From: an uncultured Ruminococcus sp.
Lineage (GTDB): Bacteria; Bacillota; Clostridia; Oscillospirales; Ruminococcaceae
Length of the DNA: 10,047 nucleotides
NCBI GenBank assembly: GCA_946186215.1
Contig: CAMHMM010000046.1
Coordinates: 1 to 10,047, forward strand
Direction: 5' to 3'
The notes beneath the pieces were generated by a model. The model worked only from the letters and a program-made list of their open reading frames with translations. It made no database searches and had not been told where the DNA came from. Positions 1 through 6,493 of the stretch are shown piece after piece. The position numbers were made by a program, and so were the translations under genes. The stretch's first letter is position 1; every line of letters starts with the position of its first letter.

Positions 1-324
1 CATATCAAACAGCTCTGCATCACCGAGCATCGCGGGCTTTGCTGTTTTTTTCCTGCCCTTTGTGCTGCTCTTCTTGTCATTGTAAAGGCTTTCGATAAGC
101 TCCTTTTCAAATGATGTCTTTGAATAGACCGTATTCCCCAGAAGCTCCAGCTCGGAGGGCAGCTTCTTTGCCGCTCCCTTTGCGCTCCTGCGTACTTTCT
201 TGGCCCTGCCCTGCCCCTTTTCGGGAGAAAGCAGTGCAGGCATGGGAGGTCTTGTCCCCTTTTTGGCCGGGGCTTTGCCGAAAGATATCTCTTCCGTTCC
301 TCCCGATTTTCTCTTTTTTGCCAT
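1..324 (-). CDS. Unrecognised basic, lysine-rich protein (N-terminal 108 residues, cut by window edge)
   Basis: An open frame runs from an ATG at 324 to the left edge of the window without a stop, giving the first 108 residues of a longer protein. The start is well supported: AAAGGAG lies about 7 bases upstream. The protein opens MAKKRKSGG and is very rich in Lys and Arg (KK or KKR clusters near residues 3-6, 21-22, 43-44, 54-55 and 91-100) with many Ala, Pro and Gly, so the first 60 residues look disordered. A more ordered stretch follows (SELELLGNTVYSKTSFEKEL, about residues 58-77, then IESLY), which could be amphipathic helix. No signal peptide or membrane segment is visible. The basic tail could suggest nucleic-acid binding, but that is inference. 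I do not recognise the family. It follows the DUF6056-like gene by 111 bases on the same strand, so it may or may not be cotranscribed. Confidence 0.7.
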   Translation of the reverse strand, partial: MAKKRKSGGTEEISFGKAPAKKGTRPPMPALLSPEKGQGRAKKVRRSAKGAAKKLPSELELLGNTVYSKTSFEKELIESLYNDKKSSTKGRKKTAKPAMLGDAELFDM

Positions 325-345
325 CAGATCGCTCCTTTGTATTTT

Positions 346-376
346 CGGATATGCTAAGATGTAAAACAAATATCCG
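346..376. repeat. Inverted repeat upstream of the basic-protein gene
   Basis: Two perfect 7-base arms, CGGATAT (346-352) and ATATCCG (370-376), are separated by 17 bases, just upstream of the ribosome binding site of the leftmost gene. The spacing would put the arm centres about 24 bases apart, roughly two helical turns, which fits a dimeric operator. A long-loop RNA hairpin is also possible. Only the repeat itself is seen; any regulatory role is inference. Confidence 0.4.
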
Positions 377-389
377 TATTCTATATTAA

Positions 390-402
390 ACGGCTTCGCC
401 GC
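390..402 (-). terminator. Weak hairpin after the DUF6056-like gene
   Basis: On the minus strand GCGGC-GAA-GCCGT can form a 5-bp stem with one G-U pair and a 3-base loop. It is followed by TTTAATA, about 33 bases after the stop of the membrane-protein gene. The stem is short and the T-run broken, so this would be a weak or leaky terminator at best. Confidence 0.25.
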
Positions 403-435
403 TGAAGTTCGTTGGTTTTGATGAGATCTGCACGC

Positions 436-2004
436 TCAGATCACATCATATATTTTGTCCCCCTCGGCAAGATAATACTGATTCATCCAGCCTACGAGGA
501 ATTTATGATCCGCAAGAGATGTTTCATTGGGTGTCAGATTATTTAGTGTTCCGCCGAGGAACGGCAGGTCCTGCGCTTTATCATATTCGTCATTTTTAAG
601 CAGTTCTATTACTCCGACATAATACGAATGAACATCACCGAGCCAGTTGTAATAACAAAAACATGAATACGCAAATTTAAAAAATATCAGCGAACATATA
701 AGGACTAACACTGGTTTGCCGGTCAATCTCCTGAATTTTTTCACTAATGCATCAAAATCATATACATCTTCTGCGGCATATTTTCCTATCACAAAAATTC
801 TGATCGTCAAAACGGCAGTGATCACCACTATTCCCGTTATAAAGACAGCCAAATTCTGCGAATAAGCTATGGTCAGCATAGTCATAAATACTGCCAGAAA
901 ATCCAGACAAGCTCTTATCATTTCCGTCTGACCGATCCTGCATTTTCTCTCTGTCATCAAACCCTTTAGTCTGACAACTGCTACCAGCATAGTGACTGTG
1001 ATCAGATTTACACCAAAGAGAAGCGGACTTGGTGTCCTGACATGAGAAAAGGACAGCGCAAGTATACCACAAACGCCTGCAATACATAACATATATGCTT
1101 TCAATACATCAAACAGATCTCTGCCAATCTCCAACTCCAGTATAAAGCAAAACAATGTCAAAAACAGCACGAAAGAATATTTTGACAGCAATATCTCGCA
1201 ATAAACAGGAATAGCATACCGCAGAAGATGAGAAAATGAGCTGAAGTTTTCAATATTTTCCGCCCCCTCAGCCATTATATATCGCGCCCTGTTTCCAGGT
1301 GCGCCAACAACAATGATGATTCCCGGCAGCACAGCCAGTATATAACCCAAAAGCTTTCTTATACTGATCCTGCGGCAGATACACATCAGCACCACAGTTA
1401 CTACGATTATCCCGCCTGTGATCTCATTTGTAAATGCAGAAAGAAACACAGGGATCAATGAAATAACATACTTAGCTACTCCCTTATCGCCGATTTTTGC
1501 GACATAAACGATCATGCACAAACTGCCCAGGAGCAGTACATCCGACCACAGATAATTTACTGCTCCGGATATCCAGAAAACATTGCTGCCAAATGATCCC
1601 AGAAACAAGTATGGAAATATCGCCATCAAAGGCAGCACCGCAGGCTTTTTTCTTCCGCTTATCATGACAAAAAGCAGGTACATGAATACACAAAGCAGAA
1701 CATACATGATGCTGTTTGCGATATCAAAGCACCACTTGGGCAGCATAAGTATGCAATAGATCACAAAATGAGGAAAGACACGACCGCCGCACATATTGTA
1801 AAAATTCTGCATTGAGACAACAACATCTTCAAACGAATGGACTCTGATATCGTCACCTGTCGGATACATTTCCTTCCAGACGAAGGAAAAATGCCAATCA
1901 TCACTAAGATAAGGGCAAAAAGAATTTAAAACAAACATTACCGCAAAAACGATAAAGCATGAGATCAATTCGATTTTATGTGCACGGAACATATCTTTTA
2001 TCAT
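436..2004 (-). CDS. DUF6056-like polytopic membrane protein
   Basis: This 522-residue integral membrane protein has roughly 11 to 13 hydrophobic segments, the first at residues 11-31 and others near 95-116, 122-137, 150-170, 178-210, 218-236, 275-292, 302-320, 328-346, 366-384, 386-407 and 431-450. Several motifs recall the DUF6056 family of Gram-positive bacteria: SDDW after the first membrane helix (34-37), GGR (73-75), FWISGAVNYLW (143-153), NEITGG (193-198) and APGNRAR (235-241). The acidic pair in the first outside loop followed by many helices resembles GT-C glycosyltransferases that use lipid-linked sugars, so a role in surface glycan assembly is possible but inferred. The ribosome binding site is weak (GGTAG, then an A-run), unlike the neighbours. 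Base composition is also lower: bases 1201-1260 are 33% G+C against 57% in a sampled piece of der. It begins 34 bases after gpsA and is probably in the same transcript. Confidence 0.75.
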   Translation of the reverse strand: MIKDMFRAHKIELISCFIVFAVMFVLNSFCPYLSDDWHFSFVWKEMYPTGDDIRVHSFEDVVVSMQNFYNMCGGRVFPHFVIYCILMLPKWCFDIANSIMYVLLCVFMYLLFVMISGRKKPAVLPLMAIFPYLFLGSFGSNVFWISGAVNYLWSDVLLLGSLCMIVYVAKIGDKGVAKYVISLIPVFLSAFTNEITGGIIVVTVVLMCICRRISIRKLLGYILAVLPGIIIVVGAPGNRARYIMAEGAENIENFSSFSHLLRYAIPVYCEILLSKYSFVLFLTLFCFILELEIGRDLFDVLKAYMLCIAGVCGILALSFSHVRTPSPLLFGVNLITVTMLVAVVRLKGLMTERKCRIGQTEMIRACLDFLAVFMTMLTIAYSQNLAVFITGIVVITAVLTIRIFVIGKYAAEDVYDFDALVKKFRRLTGKPVLVLICSLIFFKFAYSCFCYYNWLGDVHSYYVGVIELLKNDEYDKAQDLPFLGGTLNNLTPNETSLADHKFLVGWMNQYYLAEGDKIYDVI

Positions 2005-2038
2005 TTTTTTCTACCATTTACATAAAACAGGATCTGTA

Positions 2039-3082
2039 TCATTCATAGGATATCCCCGAATCCACCTTGTCATGCTCGGATGTGTTGAGGATCTCCACCT
2101 CTGTTTCGTGCTTTTTGGGGCGTGTCATGAGCACACGCAGTGCCTTGTGAGGATCGAGTCCCTCGAAAAGCACCCTGTAGCACTGTTCGGTTATGGGCAT
2201 GGAAACACCGTGCTTCTGAGCCAGTTCATAGGCTGCCTTTGTGCAGAAATATCCCTCAACGGTGCCGACCTTCTTTACAGCATCCTCGGGAGAGGTTCCT
2301 TCACCTATCAGTATACCGGCACGGCGGTTGCGCGAGTGCATACTCGTGCAGGTAACGATCAGATCTCCGATACCTGTGAGTCCTGCAAAAGTCTCAGCCT
2401 TTCCGCCCATTGCAACGCCAAGACGGGTTATCTCCCAGATGCCTCTTGTCATAAGTGCTGCCTTTGTGTTGTCACCGAAGCCCATGCCGTCACTGATGCC
2501 CGCACAGAGCGCGATGATGTTCTTCAGCGCACCGCCAAGCTCGCTGCCGACCACATCGTTATTCATATATATACGCAGGGTGCTTGTATTCATGAGTCCC
2601 TGCACATACTCTGCCTGTGAGGGTATCTCAGACGAAACCGTGACGGTGGTAGGCATACCGATGGCTACCTCCTCGGCATGAGAAGGCCCTGTGAGCACTA
2701 CAACAGGCCTGCCAAGCTCCTCTTTGAGCACCTCGCTCATCCTTTTGAGAGAGCCTGCTTCAAGCCCCTTTCCGGTATTTACGATCACCGTACCCTCATC
2801 AAGATACGGACTTACCTCCTGAGCCACAGATCTGATAAAGCTCACGGGTATCCCGAATATAACAAGATCTGCGCCCTTAGCGGAGGATATATCGGTAGTA
2901 AGAGCTATCTCAGGGCTGATATGCACCCCGGGCAGCTTTACCTTGTTTTCTCCTGTTTTTCTTATTTCGGAGATCTCACTTTCAAACTTCGACCATACAG
3001 TGACATCATTTCCCGATGAATTAAGTGCAGATGCCAGTGCAAGACCAAATCCGCCGGATCCGAGTATTGTAATTTTTGCCAT
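2039..3082 (-). CDS. gpsA: Glycerol-3-phosphate dehydrogenase [NAD(P)+]
   Basis: GpsA is a cytoplasmic enzyme that interconverts dihydroxyacetone phosphate and sn-glycerol-3-phosphate with NAD(P)H, supplying the backbone for phospholipids. The N-terminal Rossmann domain has GSGGFG at residues 8-13, then NTGKG (102-106, with the family's substrate lysine) and LTGPSHAEEVA (130-140). The C-terminal helical domain has GGALKN (183-188) with the catalytic lysine K187, NTKAALMTRG (205-214), GLTGIGDLIVTCTS (234-247) and RNRR (251-254). I place the start at the ATG at 3082 (347 residues), because AGGGGTG is well spaced from it. An in-frame GTG at 3091 would lie inside that site. The length is slightly above the usual 330-340 because of a hydrophilic tail after RPKKHE, which I do not recognise. 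It follows plsY, which uses its product. Confidence 0.96.
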   Translation of the reverse strand: MAKITILGSGGFGLALASALNSSGNDVTVWSKFESEISEIRKTGENKVKLPGVHISPEIALTTDISSAKGADLVIFGIPVSFIRSVAQEVSPYLDEGTVIVNTGKGLEAGSLKRMSEVLKEELGRPVVVLTGPSHAEEVAIGMPTTVTVSSEIPSQAEYVQGLMNTSTLRIYMNNDVVGSELGGALKNIIALCAGISDGMGFGDNTKAALMTRGIWEITRLGVAMGGKAETFAGLTGIGDLIVTCTSMHSRNRRAGILIGEGTSPEDAVKKVGTVEGYFCTKAAYELAQKHGVSMPITEQCYRVLFEGLDPHKALRVLMTRPKKHETEVEILNTSEHDKVDSGISYE

Positions 3083-3094
3083 AGCGATCACCCC

Positions 3095-3126
3095 TGCGCA
3101 ATGCGCATCCCCTGCCCGCAGGCAGG
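3095..3126. repeat. Two tandem hairpins between plsY and gpsA
   Basis: Arms CCTGCC (3111-3116) and GGCAGG (3121-3126) form a 6-bp stem with a CGCA loop. TGCGC (3095-3099) and GCGCA (3103-3107) form a second 5-bp stem with an AAT loop. Together they fill most of the 48-base gap between the plsY stop and the gpsA start. No T-run follows, so they are not typical terminators. They could stabilise or process the mRNA, or tune gpsA translation, since the second lies just before the gpsA ribosome binding site. Confidence 0.4.
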
Positions 3127-3130
3127 CTCT

Positions 3131-3790
3131 TTATTCTTTCTTTTCTTTTGAACCGAACTTGTTTTCCGTGCCGTTTAGAAGTCTTTTTATATTTGAACGG
3201 TGCATGATTATTATAACCAGTGCGGAAAGTGCAGCACAGACTGTATACATCACGGTAATATCCATCTGGGTATGGCGCACGAAATGGTTGATGAAAAATG
3301 TGCTCACCGCATAGGCCACAGCGCCTATCACCGAGCCAAGTGAAACATATCTTGTAAGCGCCACGATAATGATAAACAACGGTATGACTATCGCAAAGGA
3401 GATAGGATCAACACACAGCAGCACTGCCGCGGTCACAAGAGCGCCCTTGCCCCCCTTGAAGCCGTAATACAGGGGGAATACATGGCCGAGCATAACGAAT
3501 ATTCCTGCGATATACCCCACAAGACGGCTGTCTACTGCGTCACCTGCCAAGAGATGCACAAGCAGCTGAGAAAGAAACACCGCTGCTACGCCCTTTGCGA
3601 TATCCCCGAGAAGTGTCAGCAGCGCGGGGACTTTTCCGAAGCAGCGCAGGGTATTTGTAAGTCCCGCATTTTTGCTGCCGTGCTCGCGGATATCCTCATG
3701 CTTAAGCACCCGCACAACTATTATCGACGAATTGAGACTGCCCAGCAGATAGCTCATTACTGCTGCGGCAATAAGCGATATAACTGTCAT
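3131..3790 (-). CDS. plsY: Acyl-phosphate:glycerol-3-phosphate acyltransferase PlsY
   Basis: PlsY is an inner-membrane enzyme that transfers an acyl group from acyl-phosphate to position 1 of glycerol-3-phosphate, the committing step of phospholipid synthesis in bacteria that lack PlsB. The 219-residue product is within the family range. It shows the family motifs in order: the first helix ending in LLGSLNSS (15-22), the GSKNAGLTN loop (38-46), and GHVFPLYYGFKGGKG (102-116), which binds phosphate and acyl donor. The tail RLLNGTENKFG (203-213) is also typical. About five to seven membrane helices are visible (for example 1-17, 52-80, 92-108, 118-148, 153-168 and 178-196). AAAGGA lies 8 bases before the ATG. 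Its substrate comes from GpsA, encoded next. The acyl-phosphate maker PlsX is not in this window. Confidence 0.95.
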   Translation of the reverse strand: MTVISLIAAAVMSYLLGSLNSSIIVVRVLKHEDIREHGSKNAGLTNTLRCFGKVPALLTLLGDIAKGVAAVFLSQLLVHLLAGDAVDSRLVGYIAGIFVMLGHVFPLYYGFKGGKGALVTAAVLLCVDPISFAIVIPLFIIIVALTRYVSLGSVIGAVAYAVSTFFINHFVRHTQMDITVMYTVCAALSALVIIIMHRSNIKRLLNGTENKFGSKEKKE

Positions 3791-3867
3791 AACAAGATCC
3801 TTTGTTTATGCATCCTCCCGTTTCTGACGGGAAAGACACACTTATTATCCTTTATCACAGAGACCAT
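3787..3867 (-). CDS. Possible 26-codon ORF overlapping the plsY start
   Basis: In the 114-base gap between der and plsY, a frame starting at an ATG at 3867 encodes 26 residues (MVSVIKDNKC, ending in RILL). Its TGA overlaps the plsY ATG as ATGA, the arrangement seen in translationally coupled genes. No well-placed ribosome binding site precedes it (GAGG is about 14 bases away) and I know no homologue, so chance is likely. Confidence 0.18.
   Translation of the reverse strand: MVSVIKDNKCVFPVRNGRMHKQRILL
3816..3832. repeat. Small hairpin in the der-plsY gap
   Basis: TCCCGT (3816-3821) and ACGGGA (3827-3832) form a perfect 6-bp stem with a 5-base loop, 26 bases before the plsY start. No T-run follows in the direction of transcription, so it is unlikely to end transcription. 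An intercistronic mRNA stability element is possible. Confidence 0.35.
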
Positions 3868-3904
3868 GCCGGCTCTGCCCGCCTCAAACTGCCGGACTGC
3901 AGGA

Positions 3905-5236
3905 TCACTTGAGGTCGTTCCTATCGCGCTCGCGGATAACAAAGCGTACAGGTGTTCCGGTCAGACCGAAGGTCTGCCGTATCTGATTTTCAATGTAGCG
4001 CTGATAGGAAAAATGGAAAAGCTCCGCGCGGTTTACGAACACAACGAATGTAGGCGGCTTGGTGGAGGCCTGCGTGATATAGTATATCTTCAGCCTGCGC
4101 CCCTTGTCAGAGGGGGGCTGCACCCTTGCCACCGCATATGAAAGCACATCATTGAGCATACCTGTGGTGACGCGCAGATTGTTCTGTGCGTTGACATCCT
4201 TTATCAGCTCGAAAAGCTTGTCTATCCTCTGGCCTGTCTTTGCGGAAATGAACACAAAGGGCACATAGGACATAAAGCTGAAATCATCCTCGAGCTTTTT
4301 GCGGTACTCTGCCATGGTGTCGGTGTTCTTGTCAACAAGATCCCACTTATTCACCGCAACAATGCACGCCTTGCCCTTTTCGTGGGCATAGCCTGCTATC
4401 TTGGAATCCTGCTCGGTGAAGCCCTCTGCGGCATCTATCATGATGACCGCAACATCAGCATTATCCACCGCCATATATGCACGAAGCACACTGTAATGCT
4501 CGATCTTTTCGTTTATCTTGGACTTTTTTCTGATACCTGCAGTGTCCACGAACACATAGGTATCCTCCCCCCGTGTGATGATAGTGTCAGTAGCATCACG
4601 GGTGGTGCCTGCAATATCTGAAACAATGGCTCTTTCCTCGCCCGAAATACAGTTGATAAGCGAGGATTTGCCTGAGTTCGGCTTGCCTATAACGGCAACC
4701 CTGATAACTCCCTCATCATATTCATCGGAATGCTCATCGGGGAGATATTTGAACACCTCATCCAGAAGATCACCCGTGCCGTGGCCGTGCTCGGCGGACA
4801 CCGGGAACGGATCTCCCAGACCGAGATTGTAGAATTCATAGAATTCGGGCTGCGGCTCGCCCACCCTGTCACACTTGTTGACCGCAAGGATGACGGGCTT
4901 GCCTGATTTTTGCAGCATTGCGGCAACATCGCTGTCATTTGCAGTTATGCCGCAGCGCAGGTCGGTGAGAAGAATGATGACATCCGCCTTGTCTATGGCT
5001 ATCTGCGCCTGTCTGCGCATCTGCGCCAGGATGATATCATCTGTCTTAGGCTCGATACCGCCCGTATCAACGAGCATGAACTGCCTGCCCCTCCACTCGC
5101 ACTCGGAATAGATCCTGTCGCGGGTAACGCCGGGAGTATCCTCAACGATGGAGAGCCGCCTGCCTATAAGTTTATTGAAAAGCGTCGATTTGCCCGTATT
5201 TGGCCTGCCGACGATAGCTACTATCGGTAATGACAT
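3905..5236 (-). CDS. der: Ribosome-biogenesis GTPase Der (EngA)
   Basis: Der is an essential GTPase with two tandem G domains that helps mature the 50S ribosomal subunit. The 443-residue product has the full layout. G domain 1 shows GRPNTGKS (10-17), DTGG (57-60) and NKCD (120-123). G domain 2 shows GKPNSGKS (184-191), DTAG (231-234) and NKWD (296-299). The KH-like RNA-binding domain fills about 350-443, ending in the typical RQTFGLTGTPVRFVIRERD stretch. An acidic linker (about 165-176) joins the two G domains. AGGGG lies 6 bases before the ATG. The length is near the 436 of the Bacillus protein. It begins 31 bases downstream of a hairpin terminator that follows rpmF, so its transcription must come from read-through or from a promoter I cannot see clearly. 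The order der-plsY-gpsA recurs in clostridia. Confidence 0.97.
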   Translation of the reverse strand: MSLPIVAIVGRPNTGKSTLFNKLIGRRLSIVEDTPGVTRDRIYSECEWRGRQFMLVDTGGIEPKTDDIILAQMRRQAQIAIDKADVIILLTDLRCGITANDSDVAAMLQKSGKPVILAVNKCDRVGEPQPEFYEFYNLGLGDPFPVSAEHGHGTGDLLDEVFKYLPDEHSDEYDEGVIRVAVIGKPNSGKSSLINCISGEERAIVSDIAGTTRDATDTIITRGEDTYVFVDTAGIRKKSKINEKIEHYSVLRAYMAVDNADVAVIMIDAAEGFTEQDSKIAGYAHEKGKACIVAVNKWDLVDKNTDTMAEYRKKLEDDFSFMSYVPFVFISAKTGQRIDKLFELIKDVNAQNNLRVTTGMLNDVLSYAVARVQPPSDKGRRLKIYYITQASTKPPTFVVFVNRAELFHFSYQRYIENQIRQTFGLTGTPVRFVIRERDRNDLK

Positions 5237-5267
5237 AAAAAACCCCTGTTACTGTACGGAGTGTACT

Positions 5268-5300
5268 GAAAAAGGCAGGGAAGGTTATCCCTCCCTGCCT
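5268..5300 (-). terminator. Rho-independent terminator after rpmF
   Basis: Arms at 5273-5284 and 5289-5300 form a 12-bp stem with one mismatch and a 4-base loop. On the minus strand the hairpin ends CCTGCC and runs straight into TTTTT (5269-5273). It lies 12 bases past the rpmF stop and just 31 bases ahead of the der start. It should end the yceD-rpmF transcript at least in part. Confidence 0.85.
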
Positions 5301-5312
5301 GATGCGAATTTC

Positions 5313-5498
5313 TTACGCATCTTTCTTGCTAATAACCTCTACGCCCTTGTAGTATCCGCAATTTTTGCAAACCTTGTGGGGAACAACAAGCTCACCGCAA
5401 TGAGAGCATCTTGACAATGCAGGAGCTTCAAGCTTCCATACGGCACTGCGTCTCTTATCGCGTCTTGCTTTGGAAGTCTTTCTCTTTGGTACTGCCAT
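5313..5498 (-). CDS. rpmF: 50S ribosomal protein L32
   Basis: L32 is a small structural protein of the large ribosomal subunit. The 61-residue product starts MAVPKRKTSKARRDKRR, the hallmark of the family, followed by a four-cysteine zinc ribbon (C31, C34, C44, C47; CSHC and CKNC). This is the zinc-binding form, not the cysteine-free paralogue that some bacteria make under zinc limitation. A very strong ribosome binding site, AAAGGAGGTG, precedes the ATG. It follows yceD by 28 bases, a pairing conserved across many bacteria, and is closed by a terminator. In many Firmicutes plsX and fabH come next; here der and plsY do. Confidence 0.98.
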   Translation of the reverse strand: MAVPKRKTSKARRDKRRSAVWKLEAPALSRCSHCGELVVPHKVCKNCGYYKGVEVISKKDA

Positions 5499-5526
5499 TT
5501 ATGTAGCACCTCCTTTAAGATCGTTT

Positions 5527-5970
5527 CTATTTTTCGCAGCCGCAGTCACACACATTGAGATCGGCACCGCAGACGGGGCAAAGCCCTCTGCAGTCCTCAC
5601 TGCAAAGCACCCTCGAGGGCAGCTCAAGCAGTATATCCGTCAATGCGACCTCGCTCATATCAACGCAGTCTCCGGCTGCAACTATGTAATCATCATTATG
5701 ATTAGCAAGCTCTCGGACGAGAATATGCTCAAAATGATAATCATTCTTTATTTCAAGCTCTTTCAGGCACCTCGCACAGCTCACACGCATGGAAACCGCC
5801 GCAGTGTAGCTGAGAGTTACCGCCCCGACTCTGTTGGTCACCTCTATATCAAGAGGGATAGCCTCATCAAAGGCCACACCCTTGAGATCGCTCAGCTCCT
5901 CAACGGGTATCTCCGCCTTATATGAGTATTCACCAGGGAATTCAAAAGCCTGTCGGACATTGACTGTCAT
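5527..5970 (-). CDS. yceD: YceD/DUF177 protein, large-subunit rRNA accumulation factor
   Basis: The 147-residue product matches the YceD (DUF177) family, which in Escherichia coli and plants is needed for normal 23S rRNA accumulation and is generally encoded beside rpmF, as here. It has a C-A-R-C pair (C65, C68) in the mid region and a cysteine-rich tail (C123, C127, C131, C134, C141, C143, C145; GLCPVCGADLNVC) that probably binds zinc. I place the start at the ATG at 5970, because AGGTG is 6 bases upstream. An in-frame GTG at 5979 falls inside that site and would leave almost no leader. A near-perfect sigma-A promoter sits directly upstream and gives a short leader of about 25 bases. The first helix-rich part is typical and no truncation is seen. 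Confidence 0.92.
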   Translation of the reverse strand: MTVNVRQAFEFPGEYSYKAEIPVEELSDLKGVAFDEAIPLDIEVTNRVGAVTLSYTAAVSMRVSCARCLKELEIKNDYHFEHILVRELANHNDDYIVAAGDCVDMSEVALTDILLELPSRVLCSEDCRGLCPVCGADLNVCDCGCEK

Positions 5971-6000
5971 AACACACACCTGTTTTCAACACATTTATTG

Positions 6001-6029
6001 ATTATAGCACAAAAACGAATGTATGTCAA
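6001..6029 (-). promoter_or_regulatory. Near-perfect sigma-A promoter for yceD-rpmF
   Basis: On the minus strand TTGACA (6024-6029) is followed by exactly 17 bases and then TATAAT (6001-6006), with TG one base before the -10 box (an extended -10). Both hexamers match the housekeeping consensus completely. Transcription should begin near 5994, about 25 bases before the yceD ATG. Such strength suits a gene pair for ribosome production. Confidence 0.92.
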
Positions 6030-6056
6030 GCTTTTTTTCACCTTAAAAGACGATCG

Positions 6057-6467
6057 TCAGTTAATAGCGTACTTGGCAACGGACTCCGGCAGATTTGTCT
6101 TGTCTGTGGAAACGGTAAATACAACATTTACCTCATCGCCTGTAAGCTTGTCTATCTTGGCGAGCATTGCGCCAAGAGCCTCATAATCAGCGCCGCCTAC
6201 CTTGAGGATAGAGTCAACGAAGATATCCTTGATATCGTAATTGCCTGCAAGAAGGCCTGCTACAAGGCCGTAGAAGGATTCAAAGGAATAGATCCTGTTT
6301 GCATCTGTCTCAACGATACGAACGGATGTTCCAACATCATAGCGAAGCTTGTCGTTCTTGTCGATGCAGACTACATAGCCGTTTGTTGTTGCGGCAGCAT
6401 CCTTGATCATGGAGATAAGGATCTTGGTCTTTCCTGAGCCCTTGTTGCCTGTGATTATCTTTACCAT
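6057..6467 (-). CDS. Small stand-alone P-loop NTP-binding protein, function unknown
   Basis: The 136-residue product starts MVKIITGNKGSGKT, with a clear Walker A motif GNKGSGKT (7-14) after a short beta strand. A hydrophobic strand ending in Asp (IFVDS, 82-86) is a likely Walker B. A beta strand VVCID (32-36) and a final strand VNVVFTVSTD (113-122) complete a minimal nucleotide-binding fold, roughly half the size of usual P-loop enzymes, with no attached second domain. No membrane segment or signal peptide is seen. A good ribosome binding site, GGAGGAA, is 7 bases upstream. It lies 86 bases downstream of pgi and upstream of the yceD promoter, so it is probably transcribed with pgi. I do not know its function. 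Nucleoside or thymidine kinase-like use, or a switch-like ATPase, are guesses. The intact fold and ribosome site argue that it is a real gene. Confidence 0.85.
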   Translation of the reverse strand: MVKIITGNKGSGKTKILISMIKDAAATTNGYVVCIDKNDKLRYDVGTSVRIVETDANRIYSFESFYGLVAGLLAGNYDIKDIFVDSILKVGGADYEALGAMLAKIDKLTGDEVNVVFTVSTDKTNLPESVAKYAIN

Positions 6468-6493
6468 ATTAAATTCCTCCGCGTATATATTTT

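Noticed and set aside
111..389. Plus-strand open frame of 92 codons
   Set aside because: It lies antisense to the well-started minus-strand basic-protein gene, has no good ribosome binding site, and its Pro/Ser/Arg-rich content looks like a shadow frame.
377..410. Possible promoter (TAGAAT box) for the leftmost gene
   Set aside because: The best -35 box at 17 bases matches only 3 of 6 positions, so I do not list it as a feature.
2072..2620. Plus-strand open frames antisense to gpsA
   Set aside because: They lie opposite conserved GpsA motifs and show no independent coding signal.
6030..6056. Palindrome GACGATCGTC and TTTT after the P-loop gene
   Set aside because: The stem would be only 3 to 4 pairs with an adequate loop, too weak to call a terminator.
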